Below are positions 7,266-16,558 of a stretch of DNA of 64,000 nt, in pieces (positions within the stretch are counted from its first letter, which is position 1; each line of letters begins with the position of its first letter). The translations under genes and the position numbers were made by a program. The stretch spans positions 1,116,001-1,180,000 of the forward strand of contig CAWFXB010000002.1 of assembly GCA_963819755.1 (NCBI GenBank). Reading direction: 5' to 3'. Below the pieces are notes generated by a model. The model ran no database searches. It was not told the origin of the DNA and saw only the letters and a list, made by a program, of their open reading frames with translations. The DNA is from VRUE01 sp963819755. Lineage in GTDB: Bacteria; Actinomycetota; Thermoleophilia; Solirubrobacterales; 70-9.

Positions 7266-8133
7266 GCGTGAGCGCCACTACCGAGCCCGTTGCCAGCTTG
7301 CTTCCACTGTCAACGCTCTGTCTGATGACGACGAGCGGTCCGTGGTGGCCGCGGGGCTCAGTGAGCTTGCCCAGGCCGCAATGAGCCCCACGGAGCGCAT
7401 GACGCGCCTCCGTCAGCGAGTCACCCTTGAGCCGCGGTACCACGCATGAGTGGGCCAGCGCAGCCCGTTTCGCCTGTTCTCTGCCAGCGCGTTCGCCGGC
7501 TTCCCGGATTTCACGTTCCTTGGCGGCTCGTTCTGCCGCTTCCTTCGCTGGGCGTTCTTCCGCTTCTCTTTGCCTAGCTTCACGTTCGGCTTCGAGGCGA
7601 GGGGCTTCTTCGCCCGCGCGTTTCGCGCCTTCGATGCTCCACAGTGACTGCCCGGGCAGGTACGGCTGTGAAGGACAAGAACCCTGGGACGGGCAAGTTA
7701 AGAAGCCGGCGCCGAGATAGCCTTCCCTGCCCGCCGAGTTGGTCGCGATCACTCCGTACTTGTACAAATATCCAGGCTGAAGGCCGGTCACCGCATCGGT
7801 CACGGTCTCCGGCTGCAAACCAGCCGGGAAAACGCCTTGCAGACGTTGCGGGCCGACCGTCAGCGGTTCGCAGTTCTGATTGCTCTCTTGGGAGCTCTGG
7901 CATTCCAACCAGATTTCGTAGCTGGTTTCGCCGCCCTCGGGATTGATCGACGCTTCTATGGTCGCGCCGCCGGTGCTCACATGAGAAGCAGTGAGATACC
8001 CAACTTCCGGCACTTGCGCAGCCGCGATCGCGGGCGGGACGGACAAAAAGGCGCATACCGAACCGAGCAGGAACGCGACCAAGCCCCCTCCCCAGCGTGG
8101 TAGAGGTCTCTTGGGGCGGCTCGCGAATTCCAT
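7234..8133 (-). CDS. secreted protein with Fn3-like, coiled-coil and PASTA-like domains
   Basis: 299 residues from the ATG at 8133. The N-terminus has a basic stretch and hydrophobic segment (GGGLVAFLLGSVCAFLSVPP, then AIAAA), a clear signal peptide. Residues ~40-150 have an Fn3-like pattern (ATIEASINPEGGETSYEIW, LQPGYLYKYGVIATNSAG). A charged E/A/R helix of ~60 residues follows. The last ~70 residues (CVVPRLKGDSLTEARHALRG, GSKLATGSVVALTLSRG) are PASTA-like, a domain known to bind cell wall or muropeptides. It is probably exported and cell-wall associated. Confidence 0.8.
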   Translation of the reverse strand: MEFASRPKRPLPRWGGGLVAFLLGSVCAFLSVPPAIAAAQVPEVGYLTASHVSTGGATIEASINPEGGETSYEIWLECQSSQESNQNCEPLTVGPQRLQGVFPAGLQPETVTDAVTGLQPGYLYKYGVIATNSAGREGYLGAGFLTCPSQGSCPSQPYLPGQSLWSIEGAKRAGEEAPRLEAEREARQREAEERPAKEAAERAAKEREIREAGERAGREQAKRAALAHSCVVPRLKGDSLTEARHALRGAHCGLGKLTEPRGHHGPLVVIRQSVDSGSKLATGSVVALTLSRGPSRRLT

Positions 8134-8206
8134 CACCCTGCGCCAGGGTAACAGTTCCTGCCTCCTCCCCCGGTCAGCCGAGGCCAGGACCAATAGGGTC
8201 CCAGTC

Positions 8207-9229
8207 GTGCACAGCCGTGCCCCCCTTGTCCTTGTGTGTCTGACCCTTCTTGCTCTGCCAAGCCCGGCATCAGCGAGGCCCAGCAGACCCGCGGGCGCTC
8301 TACCTGAAGTTTGTCCTGTAGGTCACGTTGTTGTGAACGTGACCTACTCCTGCGCATCCGAATTCACCCTGCCCGGCAGTAATGGCTATCGGATCACAGT
8401 TTCCGCCGAACCCAGCGACAGCGGCCCGGCCGACATCCAGCTCTCTGCCGAAGGCCGCAACGCAACCGTCGTTTACGGCGCGCGCGGCACGGCCACTCGA
8501 ACGAGCATGAAAGCTTCATTCGGCCGTCTTGGCAGGGTCTCGCTTCGCTTTCGGCCTTCGGGCAAGGTGCGCCGAGTAAAGGTGCCGAAGAAGTGCCTCA
8601 AGGAACGCCCCCCCGTGGTCACGGCCCGGCTCGGAACCTACGTGGGCACGATCAGGTTTCGCGGCGAGAGGGGCTACACCAAGGTCTCCGCTCACCACGT
8701 GAACGGTGGAATCGGTGACCCGCTGGCGAACACGAACAAAAAGCTCCGATGTGAAAAGCCGGTCACGAATGCGCAAACCATGCGGGAACTCAAGGAAGTA
8801 GCCCTGAGTGCTTCTGCGCAGCGTGCGGGGATCGCATTCCAGGCGTCACGTCTGCCCGTTCAATTCTCGAGGGTGAACTCACCGGCCGGGGCGTCGATTC
8901 CCAAGCAAGACCACTACCTCTTTTGGGTCTTCGCAGGGGAAAGAGCGGAACGGATGTCAATCTTCCGCTCCGTGGCGGCAGGGGGCCCGGCGAGTGACTT
9001 TGTCTTCGACGACGCTCTTGCCTCGGCCACCGTCTCCCCGCCGCTTCCTTTTGTCGGCAGCGGGAGCTTTCTGCGCAGCGCCGACGGCTCCACCAGCTGG
9101 ACCGGCAGCTTGCGCGTTCCGGTTCCAGGCCTGGGCACGGTCAGGCTCACCGAACCCGGATTTCAGGCTGAACTGGCGACCTTGGCCATGCTCCTGCAGC
9201 AGGCCGAAGAAGAAGCGAAAGTTCGTTGA
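8207..9229 (+). CDS. secreted protein of unknown function
   Basis: 340 residues from the GTG at 8207, chosen because it gives a clean signal peptide (APLVLVCLTLLALPSPASA). The frame upstream is antisense to the divergent secreted gene. The mature part is beta-rich, with four cysteines (CPVGH, YSCAS, KKCLKE, LRCEKP) that could form disulfides, and a basic KVRRVKVPKKC patch. No enzyme motif seen. It shares a 73-base divergent region with the PASTA-like gene, and its stop overlaps the TTG start of the LOG gene. Confidence 0.75.
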   Translation: MHSRAPLVLVCLTLLALPSPASARPSRPAGALPEVCPVGHVVVNVTYSCASEFTLPGSNGYRITVSAEPSDSGPADIQLSAEGRNATVVYGARGTATRTSMKASFGRLGRVSLRFRPSGKVRRVKVPKKCLKERPPVVTARLGTYVGTIRFRGERGYTKVSAHHVNGGIGDPLANTNKKLRCEKPVTNAQTMRELKEVALSASAQRAGIAFQASRLPVQFSRVNSPAGASIPKQDHYLFWVFAGERAERMSIFRSVAAGGPASDFVFDDALASATVSPPLPFVGSGSFLRSADGSTSWTGSLRVPVPGLGTVRLTEPGFQAELATLAMLLQQAEEEAKVR

Positions 9230-9924
9230 CCGAACCTCCAAACGGCGCGCAGCGCGATCGCGAGCTGCTGCGCCAGCCCTGCGACGTCGAGGAGCAGGAC
9301 GAGCTGCGCCTGGAGCGAATCCACGACGAGGTTGAGCGGGGATTCGACGCGCTCCGCGACGTCGAGGAGGGCGTCTCGATCTTCGGCTCGGCCAGGGTCC
9401 GCGAGGACCACCGTTGGTACGACCTCTGCCGCCAGACCGCGGCCTGTCTCGCCGCCGAGGGCTTCACGGTGATCACCGGCGGCGGGCCCGGCCTGATGGA
9501 GGCAGCCAATCGTGGCGCTGCCGAGGCCGGCGGCCTCTCGGTCGGCCTCAACATCGAGCTGCCGATGGAGCAGCACGTCAACCCGTACGCCAACCGCGTG
9601 CTCAACTTCCACTACTTCTTCGCCCGCAAGCTGATGTTCGTCCGCTACGCCCGCGCCTTCGTCATCTTTCCCGGCGGCTTCGGCACGATGGACGAGCTGT
9701 TCGAGAGCATCACCCTGATCCAGACCAACCGGATCGAGCACTTTCCGACGATCCTCGTCGACAGCGACCACTGGGCCCCACTCCTGCGCTGGATCGACGA
9801 AGACCTCGACGACAACGGCCTGATCGACCGGGCCGACATGCGCCTCCTGGTCACCGCCGACACCAGCGAGGAAATCTGCAACCACGTCCGCCAGGCCAGC
9901 GCAGCGCAGAAGCAGCTGGCCTGA
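9226..9924 (+). CDS. LOG-family nucleoside-monophosphate phosphoribohydrolase
   Basis: 232 residues with the hallmark motifs of the TIGR00730/LYSINE-DECARBOXYLASE-like LOG family: VSIFGSARV, GGGPGLMEAANRGA and FPGGFGTMDELFE. Members hydrolyse nucleoside 5'-monophosphates to the free base and ribose 5-phosphate; plant and some actinobacterial homologues activate cytokinins. The actual substrate cannot be told here. The older 'lysine decarboxylase' label for this family is wrong. TTG start overlapping the previous stop. Confidence 0.92.
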   Translation: MTEPPNGAQRDRELLRQPCDVEEQDELRLERIHDEVERGFDALRDVEEGVSIFGSARVREDHRWYDLCRQTAACLAAEGFTVITGGGPGLMEAANRGAAEAGGLSVGLNIELPMEQHVNPYANRVLNFHYFFARKLMFVRYARAFVIFPGGFGTMDELFESITLIQTNRIEHFPTILVDSDHWAPLLRWIDEDLDDNGLIDRADMRLLVTADTSEEICNHVRQASAAQKQLA

Positions 9925-9989
9925 GCAGGGCTTGGGTCGGACTGGCTCCGTCCGCCCCCCCTTCTATGCTTTTGCACGTACTTGGCTCT

Positions 9990-10035
9990 CGGACGGCGAA
10001 AGAGCCCCTGGGCTCTGCCTATGGCTAGCTGTCCG
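9990..10035. other. strong hairpin between the LOG gene and DUF3800
   Basis: A perfect stem AGAGCCC/GGGCTCT with a two-base loop (10001-10016) is enclosed by CGGAC (9990-9994) and GTCCG (10031-10035), followed by GGGGCCTTTGTATTTGT. It may end transcription from the LOG gene, although the T-run is weak, or it may be a structured RNA. Confidence 0.5.
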
Positions 10036-10074
10036 GGGGCCTTTGTATTTGTGGGGGGAGGATCGCAGGAGCAC

Positions 10075-10728
10075 TCAGTAGTAGTGTCTCCTGCCGATCG
10101 ACCACACGTCGAACTCTGACTTGATCTTGTCCTTGATCAGGTCATAGGAGCGACTGTCGTCTCTCTCCCACTTACGCTGAATGGCCCAGACGCAATAGTC
10201 CGCGACCTGTAGGCAAGGATCGCTTTCCGCGGGCCAGAACGCAACTCGATGGGATGCACACGGAGAGACCTGATCCACCACGTCGTCGACCGCCGTGTGA
10301 AAGCTTCCGCGCTTCTTCTTCGTGCCTAAACGCGACGCGACGACGAACAGCCGGTCGTCAGGTCCCGCTATCAGCGGGGCTACATGCTTGAAGTGCAGGA
10401 ACCAAGCCATCTTGTACAGGGCGGATTCGTGGTGCAGATGGGGCTGCGCTTTTCTCTTCTCGAGAATGGTTGCGTCGATCCGGAAGTCGCCCCGGGCGAG
10501 GATGCCAAACACCTCGTCGCGCACCGCCTGAGGGTCGTCCGTTGCGTGGAAGACCTTGTCGAGATGGGTTCCACGCCAGCCCATCTCTCGCCGTAGCTGC
10601 AGGAGCTGATCTCCCACGTGGCAATCGTTTGCGGTGACGGTGCCGAGGATGAAATATCGACTCGCGCCGGATTGTCGCGAGAAATCGAAGTTGCCAGCCT
10701 CATCTGAGAAGACATAGCGCTCAGCCAT
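10075..10728 (-). CDS. DUF3800 domain protein (RNase H-like fold)
   Basis: 217 residues beginning YVFSDEAGNFDFSR, the SDEAG signature of DUF3800, with LQVADYCVWAIQRKWE near the end, another conserved block. The family is predicted to be RNase H-like and is common in defence and mobile regions; its biochemical role is not established. It starts only nine bases after the purH stop on the same strand, so it can be transcribed with the purine genes, but nothing else links it to purines. It looks like an accessory gene added to the end of the operon. Confidence 0.85.
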   Translation of the reverse strand: MAERYVFSDEAGNFDFSRQSGASRYFILGTVTANDCHVGDQLLQLRREMGWRGTHLDKVFHATDDPQAVRDEVFGILARGDFRIDATILEKRKAQPHLHHESALYKMAWFLHFKHVAPLIAGPDDRLFVVASRLGTKKKRGSFHTAVDDVVDQVSPCASHRVAFWPAESDPCLQVADYCVWAIQRKWERDDSRSYDLIKDKIKSEFDVWSIGRRHYY

Positions 10729-10737
10729 GTCGAGTTG

Positions 10738-12354
10738 CTAGTGCCGGAAGTGCCGGTGCTTGGTGAAGACCATCGGGATGCTTGCCGCGTCGCAGGCCTC
10801 GATCACGTCGGCGTCGCGTTTGGAGCCGCCGGGCTGGATCACCGCGTTGGCGCCGGCGTCGATCGCCGCCTGGGGACCGTCGGCGAAGGGGAAGAAGGCA
10901 TCGGAAGCGACGGCTGAGCCGGCCAGCAGGGCACCGGCCTCGTTGTCACGGGCGTCGCGGCACTTCTCGACCGCGAGGCGGACCGAGTCGACGCGGCTCA
11001 TCTGGCCGGCGCCGATGCCGAGCGTGGCGCCGCCCTTGGCGATCACGATCGCGTTGGAGCGGACGTGGCGGACGACGGTCCAGGCGAAGAGCAGGTCGTT
11101 CCACTGCTCCTCGCTCGGCTCGGTCTTGGTCACCGTCTCCATGATCTGGCGTGGCTCGGGATCGCCGTCGCGGTCCTGGATCAGCAGGCCGCCGCGGACT
11201 CGCTTGACGTCGCGTTCGGCAGGGTCCTGCTGGCGCCGCTCCTCGTCGCAGAGGATGCGGATCGCCTCCTTCTGCTGCAGCACCTCGAGCGCGCCGTCCT
11301 CGAAGCCGGGCGCCAGCAGCACCTCGACGAAGTTCTCGTGCAGGGCCTCGGCCAGGGCGACGCTCACCGGCCGGTTGACCGCGATCACGCTGCCGTAGGC
11401 GGAGACCGGGTCGCAGGCAAGCGCCTTGCGGTAGGCGTCGAGCCCGTCCTCGCCGATCGCCACCCCGCAGGGGTTGTTGTGCTTGACGATCGTGCAGGCG
11501 GGCGGCTCGAAGTCTTCGTTCAGCCGCCGTGCCGAGTCGAGATCGAGGACGTTGTTGAAGGAGAGCGCCTTGCCGTGCAGCTTCGCCACGCCGGAGAGGA
11601 TGTGGCTGCGCACGCCGACCTCCGAGTAGAGCGCCGCGCGCTGGTGCGGGTTCTCGCCGTATGCGAGGTCGAGCTCCTTCTCGTAGGAGACCGTCAGGTG
11701 TTCGGGAAAGTCCTCATAGGAGGCCGAGAACCAGCGGCTGATCGCGGCGTCGTAGCGGGCGATGTGGGTGAAGGCCTCGTTGGCGAGCCAGTGGCTGGTC
11801 GAGGCCGAGACCTCACCGCCGCTCTCCTCCATCTCGGCGCAGACCGCGTCGTAGGACTCTGGCTTGACGATGACGGCGACGCCCTCGTGGTTCTTGGCGG
11901 CGGCGCGGATCATCGTCGGCCCGCCGATGTCGATGTTCTCGACCGCGACCTGCGGATCGACCTCGTGCGCGGCGACGGTCTCCTCGAAGGGGTAGAGGTT
12001 GACGCAGACCAGGTCGATCGGCTCGATCCCCTCGCGCTCCAGCGTCGCCATGTGCTCCGGGTCGGCGCGCCGCGCCAGCAGCGCCGCGTGCAGCCGCGGG
12101 TGCAGCGTCTTCACCCGGCCGCCGAGGATCTCCTCCTGGCCGGTGAACTCGGAGACGTCGGTCACCTCCAGCCCCGCCTCGCGCAGCGCGCTTGCGGTCC
12201 CGCCGGTGGAGAGGATCTCGACGCCCTGCGCCGCCAGCGTCCTGGCGAAGTCGGCGATCCCGGTCTTGTCGGAGACCGAGATCAGCGCCCGGCGCACCCG
12301 GATCGCGCCGTTGCTCGCGGTCTGGTCTCGGGTGTCTGCGGGAGCCTCACTCAT
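10738..12354 (-). CDS. purH: bifunctional AICAR transformylase / IMP cyclohydrolase
   Basis: Catalyses the last two steps of IMP synthesis. The 538-residue protein is of usual length. The MGS-like cyclohydrolase half shows ALISVSDKTGIADFAR, ILSTGGTA, GGRVKTLHPRLHAALL and VCVNLYPFE. The transformylase half shows LRYGENPHQ-type LAYGENPHQRAALY, TIVKHNNPCGVA and VIQPGGSKRDADVIEA. It overlaps the purN 3' end by eight bases, the last step of a purF-purN-purH block. Confidence 0.97.
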   Translation of the reverse strand: MSEAPADTRDQTASNGAIRVRRALISVSDKTGIADFARTLAAQGVEILSTGGTASALREAGLEVTDVSEFTGQEEILGGRVKTLHPRLHAALLARRADPEHMATLEREGIEPIDLVCVNLYPFEETVAAHEVDPQVAVENIDIGGPTMIRAAAKNHEGVAVIVKPESYDAVCAEMEESGGEVSASTSHWLANEAFTHIARYDAAISRWFSASYEDFPEHLTVSYEKELDLAYGENPHQRAALYSEVGVRSHILSGVAKLHGKALSFNNVLDLDSARRLNEDFEPPACTIVKHNNPCGVAIGEDGLDAYRKALACDPVSAYGSVIAVNRPVSVALAEALHENFVEVLLAPGFEDGALEVLQQKEAIRILCDEERRQQDPAERDVKRVRGGLLIQDRDGDPEPRQIMETVTKTEPSEEQWNDLLFAWTVVRHVRSNAIVIAKGGATLGIGAGQMSRVDSVRLAVEKCRDARDNEAGALLAGSAVASDAFFPFADGPQAAIDAGANAVIQPGGSKRDADVIEACDAASIPMVFTKHRHFRH

Positions 12355-12967
12355 CGGTAACGACGACCCGTGGGTCGCTTGCGTCGATCCTAACCATGCC
12401 CCGCGCGATCATGCGGATCGCCTCCGGGTAGAGCTCATGCTCGACCGCGTGGATCGCCTCCTCCAGCTGGGCCCGATTGCGCCCGGCCGGCACCGGCACC
12501 TCGCGCTGCACGATCGCCGGGCCGGTGTCGACTCCCTCGTCGACGAAATGGACCGTCACCCCCGTGACCTCGACTCCCGCCGCGAGCGCCTGGCCGATCG
12601 CGTCGAGGCCGGGGAAGGCGGGCAGCAGCGCCGGGTGGATGTTGACGACGCGGTCGCGGAAGCGGGCGACGAAAGCGGGGGAGAGCAACTGCATGTAACC
12701 GGCGAGGACGACGAGGTCGGCACCGCGCGCCTCGACCCAGGCGGCCATCGCGACGTCGCGCGCCTCGCGCCCGGCGTACTCGTCGCGGGGGAAGACGGCA
12801 GTCTCTACCCCCGCCTCGCGGGCCCGCTCCAGCGCCCGGGCGGCGGGCTTGTCGGAGCCGACCCCAACCACTTCGATCCCTTCGTGTCCGTGCAGCGTGT
12901 CGAGGATCGCCTGGAGGTTGGTGCCGCTCCCTGAAGCGAGAACGACTAAGCGAAATGCGAGTGCCAT
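12347..12967 (-). CDS. purN: phosphoribosylglycinamide formyltransferase 1
   Basis: Transfers formyl from 10-formyl-THF to GAR. 206 residues with VVLASGSGTNLQAIL, the catalytic-core VVLAGYMQLL, VNIHPALLPAFPG (Asn-His pair) and VTVHFVDEGVDTGPAI (the catalytic Asp). Start at the ATG at 12967, which overlaps the purF stop by one base (TGATG); the longer reading upstream is purF sequence in another frame. Confidence 0.97.
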   Translation of the reverse strand: MALAFRLVVLASGSGTNLQAILDTLHGHEGIEVVGVGSDKPAARALERAREAGVETAVFPRDEYAGREARDVAMAAWVEARGADLVVLAGYMQLLSPAFVARFRDRVVNIHPALLPAFPGLDAIGQALAAGVEVTGVTVHFVDEGVDTGPAIVQREVPVPAGRNRAQLEEAIHAVEHELYPEAIRMIARGMVRIDASDPRVVVTDE

Positions 12968-14411
12968 CAACCGCTGGCGGGAACTACGGCGATGTCCTCC
13001 AGGGCGAATTTGCTGTTCGCGCCCTCGGGGTCGCCCAGCGGGTAGCGGCCGGTGAAGCAGGCGTCGCAATGATCCTCGGGCGGGGTGCCGATCGCCTCGT
13101 AGACACCCTCCATCGAGAGGTAGGCGAGCGAGTCGGCGCCGAGCTCGTCGGCGATCTCCTCGATCGTCCGTTCGTGGGCGATCATCTCCTCGCGGGTCGA
13201 CATGTCGACGCCGTAGTGACAGGGGTGGCGGATCGGTGGTGCGGAGATCCGCAGGTGTACCTCGCTCGCCCCGGCGTCGCGCAGCATGCCGACGATCTGC
13301 CGCGTCGTGTTGCCGCGCACGATCGAGTCGTCGACGACGACGATCCTCTGGCCGGAGACGATCTCCGGCAGCGGGTTGAACTTGAGCCGCAGGCCGCGCT
13401 TGCGCAACTCCTGGCCGGGCTGGATGAAGGTGCGGGCTACGTAGCGGTTCTTGATCAGGCCGTCGTCGCGGGGCAGCCCCGAGGCGCGGGCGAAGCCGGC
13501 CGCCGCCGGGTTGCCGGAGTCGGGCACCGAGATCACCAGATCGGCCTCGGCCGGGGCCTCGCGCCAGAGGATCTCGCCCATCCGGCCGCGCACCTGCTGC
13601 AGCACCTTGCCCTCGAGGCGGCTGTCGGGACGCGAGAAGTAGATGTGCTCGAAGACGCAGTGCGCAGCAGGCCGGCCTTGACCACCTGGCGCGTCTCGAG
13701 GCCGCGCTCGGTCAGCGAGACCATCTCGCCGGGATGCACTTCGCGCATCAGCTCGGCGCCGACGATGTCGAAGGCGCAGCTCTCCGAGGCGACGACGAAG
13801 CGCTCGCCGAGCCGGCCCAGCGAGAGCGGCCGCACCCCGTGCGGATCGCGGAAGGCGACGATCGCCCGCTTGGTCATCACCACGGTCGAGTAGGCGCCCT
13901 CCAGGCGCGGCATCACGCCGGCGACCGCGTCCTCGACGAACTTGCCGTCGTGGGAGGAGATCAGCGCCGCGATGATCTCCGAGTCCGAGGTGCCGCGGAA
14001 GGAGATTCCGGCCTCCTTCAGCTCGCTCCAGAGCTCGACCGCGTTGGTCAGGTTGCCGTTGTGGGCAAGGGCCAGCTCGCGGCCGTCGTCACGCCAGACC
14101 GGCTGCGCGTTCTCCCAGGAGCCGCCGCCGGTGGTCGAGTAGCGCACGTGGCCGATAGCCATGTCGCCCTCGAGCGCGCGCAGCTTCTCCTCGTCGAAGA
14201 CCTGGGAGACGAGGCCGGAGTCCCGCATCGTGGTGATGTGGCCGCCCTCGCAGGTGGCGATCCCAGCCGACTCCTGGCCGCGGTGCTGAAGCGAGTAGAG
14301 GCCGAAGTAGGCCAGGCGGGCAACGTCGTGCCCGGGTGCGTATATGCCGAAGACGCCGCATTCCTCGCGCGGCGAATCGCCATCTATCTGCTGCCCTCGG
14401 GGCGGAGTCAA
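12967..14411 (-). CDS. purF: amidophosphoribosyltransferase PurF, interrupted by a single-base frameshift
   Basis: First committed step of purine synthesis. The N-terminal glutaminase half has the catalytic Cys in EECGVFGIY, LQHRGQESAGI, GHVRYSTTG and AHNGNLTNA; the PRTase half has VPDSGNPAA, RIVVVDDSIVRGNTT and the CDACFTGRYP cysteine pair of Fe-S type PurF. Near 13659-13662 the frame breaks: the 5' part ends at VVKAGLLR and the rest (CVFEHIYFSRPDSRLEG) is in the next frame. The total is one base short of a multiple of three, so one base is missing. I place the start at a TTG (14411), giving a short propeptide before the Cys. Either an assembly error or a disabling mutation. Confidence 0.92.
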
Positions 14412-14461
14412 AAGCGCGTGTTCCTCGCGTTGGAGAAGGACGTGACGCGCAGGCAGACTGC

Positions 14462-15091
14462 CTACCCCGGCAGGGTAGCAGCGAGCAACGACCCCAAAGC
14501 CTGGTGCAGCCCGGCGACAGCCGACTCGAGCGGCGCCTCGTCGCCTGCCGCACGGGCGCGGATCAGGGCACCCTCGATCGTCGAGACGACCAGGCCGGCG
14601 AAGGTTGCGGCGTCCTTCGTCGCGACTCCCTCCTCCTCCAGGGCGGCGGCGATCGGGGCTTCCCAACTCTGGAAGGCCGCCGTCGCGGCGGCGGCCAGCG
14701 CGGGGTCCTCGGGACGGGCCAGCGCCGCGGCGGCGACGGGGCAGCCGAGCCGCTCGGGGTGGTCCTTGACCCGGCGGCGGAACATCTCGCCGAACATCGT
14801 CAGCGTCTCGCCAAGCCCGCGCTCACGCAGCGAGCGCTCGATCCCGGCGCGGATCTCGGCTCCCTCCAGTTGGGCCGCCTCGATCGCGAGCTGGCGCTTG
14901 CCGCCGGGGAAGTGGTGGTAGATCGAGCCGCGTGGCGCCCTGCCGACCTCGGCCACGTCGCGCAGCTCCATCCCGGCGTAGCCCTTCTCGGCGAGCAGGC
15001 TGCGAGCGCCGTTCAGCAGCCGCTCGCGCCCGTCCCGGGCCTTCGGTTCGATCGCTCTCGCATCCGCCAGTCGCGTTATGCCCACGGTCAT
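14462..15091 (-). CDS. TetR-family repressor, divergent from MFS exporter
   Basis: 209 residues. The N-terminal helix-turn-helix is standard: GRERLLNGARSLLAEKGY, MELRDVAEVG and GSIYHHFPGGKRQLAIEA. The C-terminal ligand domain contains a GCPVAAAAL segment seen in the LmrA/YxaF-type subgroup. It is 18 bases from the divergent exporter, the classic layout of a drug-responsive repressor controlling its pump. The shared region has an overlapping TATAGT/TATACT -10-like core (15092-15099), so both messages may be leaderless and the repressor could begin at the GTG two codons in. Confidence 0.92.
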   Translation of the reverse strand: MTVGITRLADARAIEPKARDGRERLLNGARSLLAEKGYAGMELRDVAEVGRAPRGSIYHHFPGGKRQLAIEAAQLEGAEIRAGIERSLRERGLGETLTMFGEMFRRRVKDHPERLGCPVAAAALARPEDPALAAAATAAFQSWEAPIAAALEEEGVATKDAATFAGLVVSTIEGALIRARAAGDEAPLESAVAGLHQALGSLLAATLPG

Positions 15092-15109
15092 AGTATAGTC
15101 AGCGCTCCG

Positions 15110-16558
15110 ATGTATGACCGCGGACATAGAGCAGCCGTCGTCATCGCCTGTGCCGGCGCCTTCGTCGCTTTTCTCGACACGACGATCGTCAACATCGCCT
15201 TTCCCGACATCTCGGCGTCCTTCGCCGGCTCGGGGCGCGACGCGCTCTCCTGGGTGCTCGACGGCTACTTCGTCGTCATCGCCGCGCTGCTCGTGCCAGC
15301 CGGGGGTCTCGCCGACCGCTTCGGCCACCGCCGCGTCTTCCTGCTCGGCATGGCCGGCTTCACCGCGGCGAGCCTGCTCTGCGCGGCGGCGCCAAGTCTC
15401 GGCTTGCTGATCGCCTTCCGCATCCTCCAGGGAGTCGCCGCCGCCCTGACCGCGCCGTCCTCGCTGGCGATCGTCCTCGACAGCTTCCCGGTCGAGCGCC
15501 GGGCGGCGGGAGTTGGCCTCTGGGGCGCCGCCGCGGCAGCCGCCGCCGCGGTGGGCCCGACGCTCGGTGGGGCGCTGGTCGAGCTCAACGACTGGCGGCT
15601 TGTCTTCCTCGTCAACCTGCCGCTCGGCGCGGCGATCCTGATCGCGGGCCGCAGCCGCTTGCCCCGCCCGCGGATCCTCGACAGCCGGCTGCCCGACCTG
15701 CCCGGCGCGGCGATGCTCGCTCTCGGCCTAGCGGCGATCACGCTCGGCATCGTCGAGGGCAACGACTGGGGCTGGACGTCCACCGGGACCCTCGGCGCCT
15801 TCGCGGCCGGCCTGGTCCTGCTCGGCGGGGTCGTCGCCCGCAGCCTTCGCCACCCGCGGCCGATCGTCGAGCCGGCGCTCTTCGCCCACCGCTCCTTCCG
15901 CATCGGCAACCTCGGCACGCTGCTCTTCGCTGCCGCCTTCTTCTCGCTGATCCTCGGCAACGTCCTCTTCCTCACCGGGGTCTGGGGCTACACCGTGCTG
16001 CAGGCCGGCGCCGCGACGCTGCCCGGCCCGGCGCTGAGCACGGTCGTCGCCGGGCCCGCCGGCCGCCTCGCCGACCGCTTCGGCCATCGCGCGGTGATCT
16101 TCCCCGGCGCGGTCTTCTTCGCCGCCGGGGTGATGGTCCTGCGCTCGGCCGGCGCCGAGCCCGACTGGCTCGGTCTCTGGCTGCCCGGCGCGATGCTGAC
16201 CGGAATCGGCATCGGGCTCGCCTTTCCCACGCTTGGCTCGGCGGCGGTTCGCGACGTCCCCGACGATCGCTTCGCCACCGCGAGTGCGGTCAACGCCGCC
16301 TTCCGCCAGATCGGCGCGGTACTTGGCACCGCGATCCTCGTCGCGATCGTCGGCGAACCGGCCTCGCTCGCCGCCGCGCTCTCCGTCTCCAACGACGCCT
16401 ATCTCTTCTCGGCGATCGCGGCGCTGGTCTCAGGCGCCGTGGTTCTCGGCCTGCGACCCCAGCGAGCGCCAGGCGCTCTCGGCGGAGTCGAGGCCGAGGC
16501 CGAGGCTGCGGTCGCCGGCGGCGATTTCCACCGTGTTGCCGCCGACCTTGCCGAGTAG
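15110..16558 (+). CDS. MFS drug-efflux transporter (DHA2 type)
   Basis: 482 residues with the expected DHA2 features: FVAFLDTTIVNIAFPDI in helix 1, LADRFGHRRVFLLG loop, RILQGVAAALTAPSSLAI motif C region, and a second LADRFGHRAVIFPG repeat. There are about 14 hydrophobic helices, so it is an inner-membrane proton-coupled exporter; the drug cannot be predicted. The reading frame runs 129 bases past the end of purL on the opposite strand, giving a hydrophilic tail rich in E, A and G that is antisense to conserved purL sequence. This suggests an ancestral stop was lost. Confidence 0.9.
   Translation: MYDRGHRAAVVIACAGAFVAFLDTTIVNIAFPDISASFAGSGRDALSWVLDGYFVVIAALLVPAGGLADRFGHRRVFLLGMAGFTAASLLCAAAPSLGLLIAFRILQGVAAALTAPSSLAIVLDSFPVERRAAGVGLWGAAAAAAAAVGPTLGGALVELNDWRLVFLVNLPLGAAILIAGRSRLPRPRILDSRLPDLPGAAMLALGLAAITLGIVEGNDWGWTSTGTLGAFAAGLVLLGGVVARSLRHPRPIVEPALFAHRSFRIGNLGTLLFAAAFFSLILGNVLFLTGVWGYTVLQAGAATLPGPALSTVVAGPAGRLADRFGHRAVIFPGAVFFAAGVMVLRSAGAEPDWLGLWLPGAMLTGIGIGLAFPTLGSAAVRDVPDDRFATASAVNAAFRQIGAVLGTAILVAIVGEPASLAAALSVSNDAYLFSAIAALVSGAVVLGLRPQRAPGALGGVEAEAEAAVAGGDFHRVAADLAE

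Noticed and set aside
11065..12360. Long plus-strand frame (about 430 codons) opposite purH
   Set aside because: It is the antisense shadow of purH in GC-rich DNA; residue make-up is R/D/V-rich with no domain, and purH is certain.
13640..13680. Programmed ribosomal frameshift in purF
   Set aside because: No slippery heptamer or downstream SD-like stimulator is seen, and PurF is not known to need frameshifting.
14412..14666. N-terminal extension of purF to 14666
   Set aside because: The extra residues are antisense/frame-shifted tetR sequence, rich in R, G and P; the conserved glutaminase Cys lies close to the TTG at 14411.
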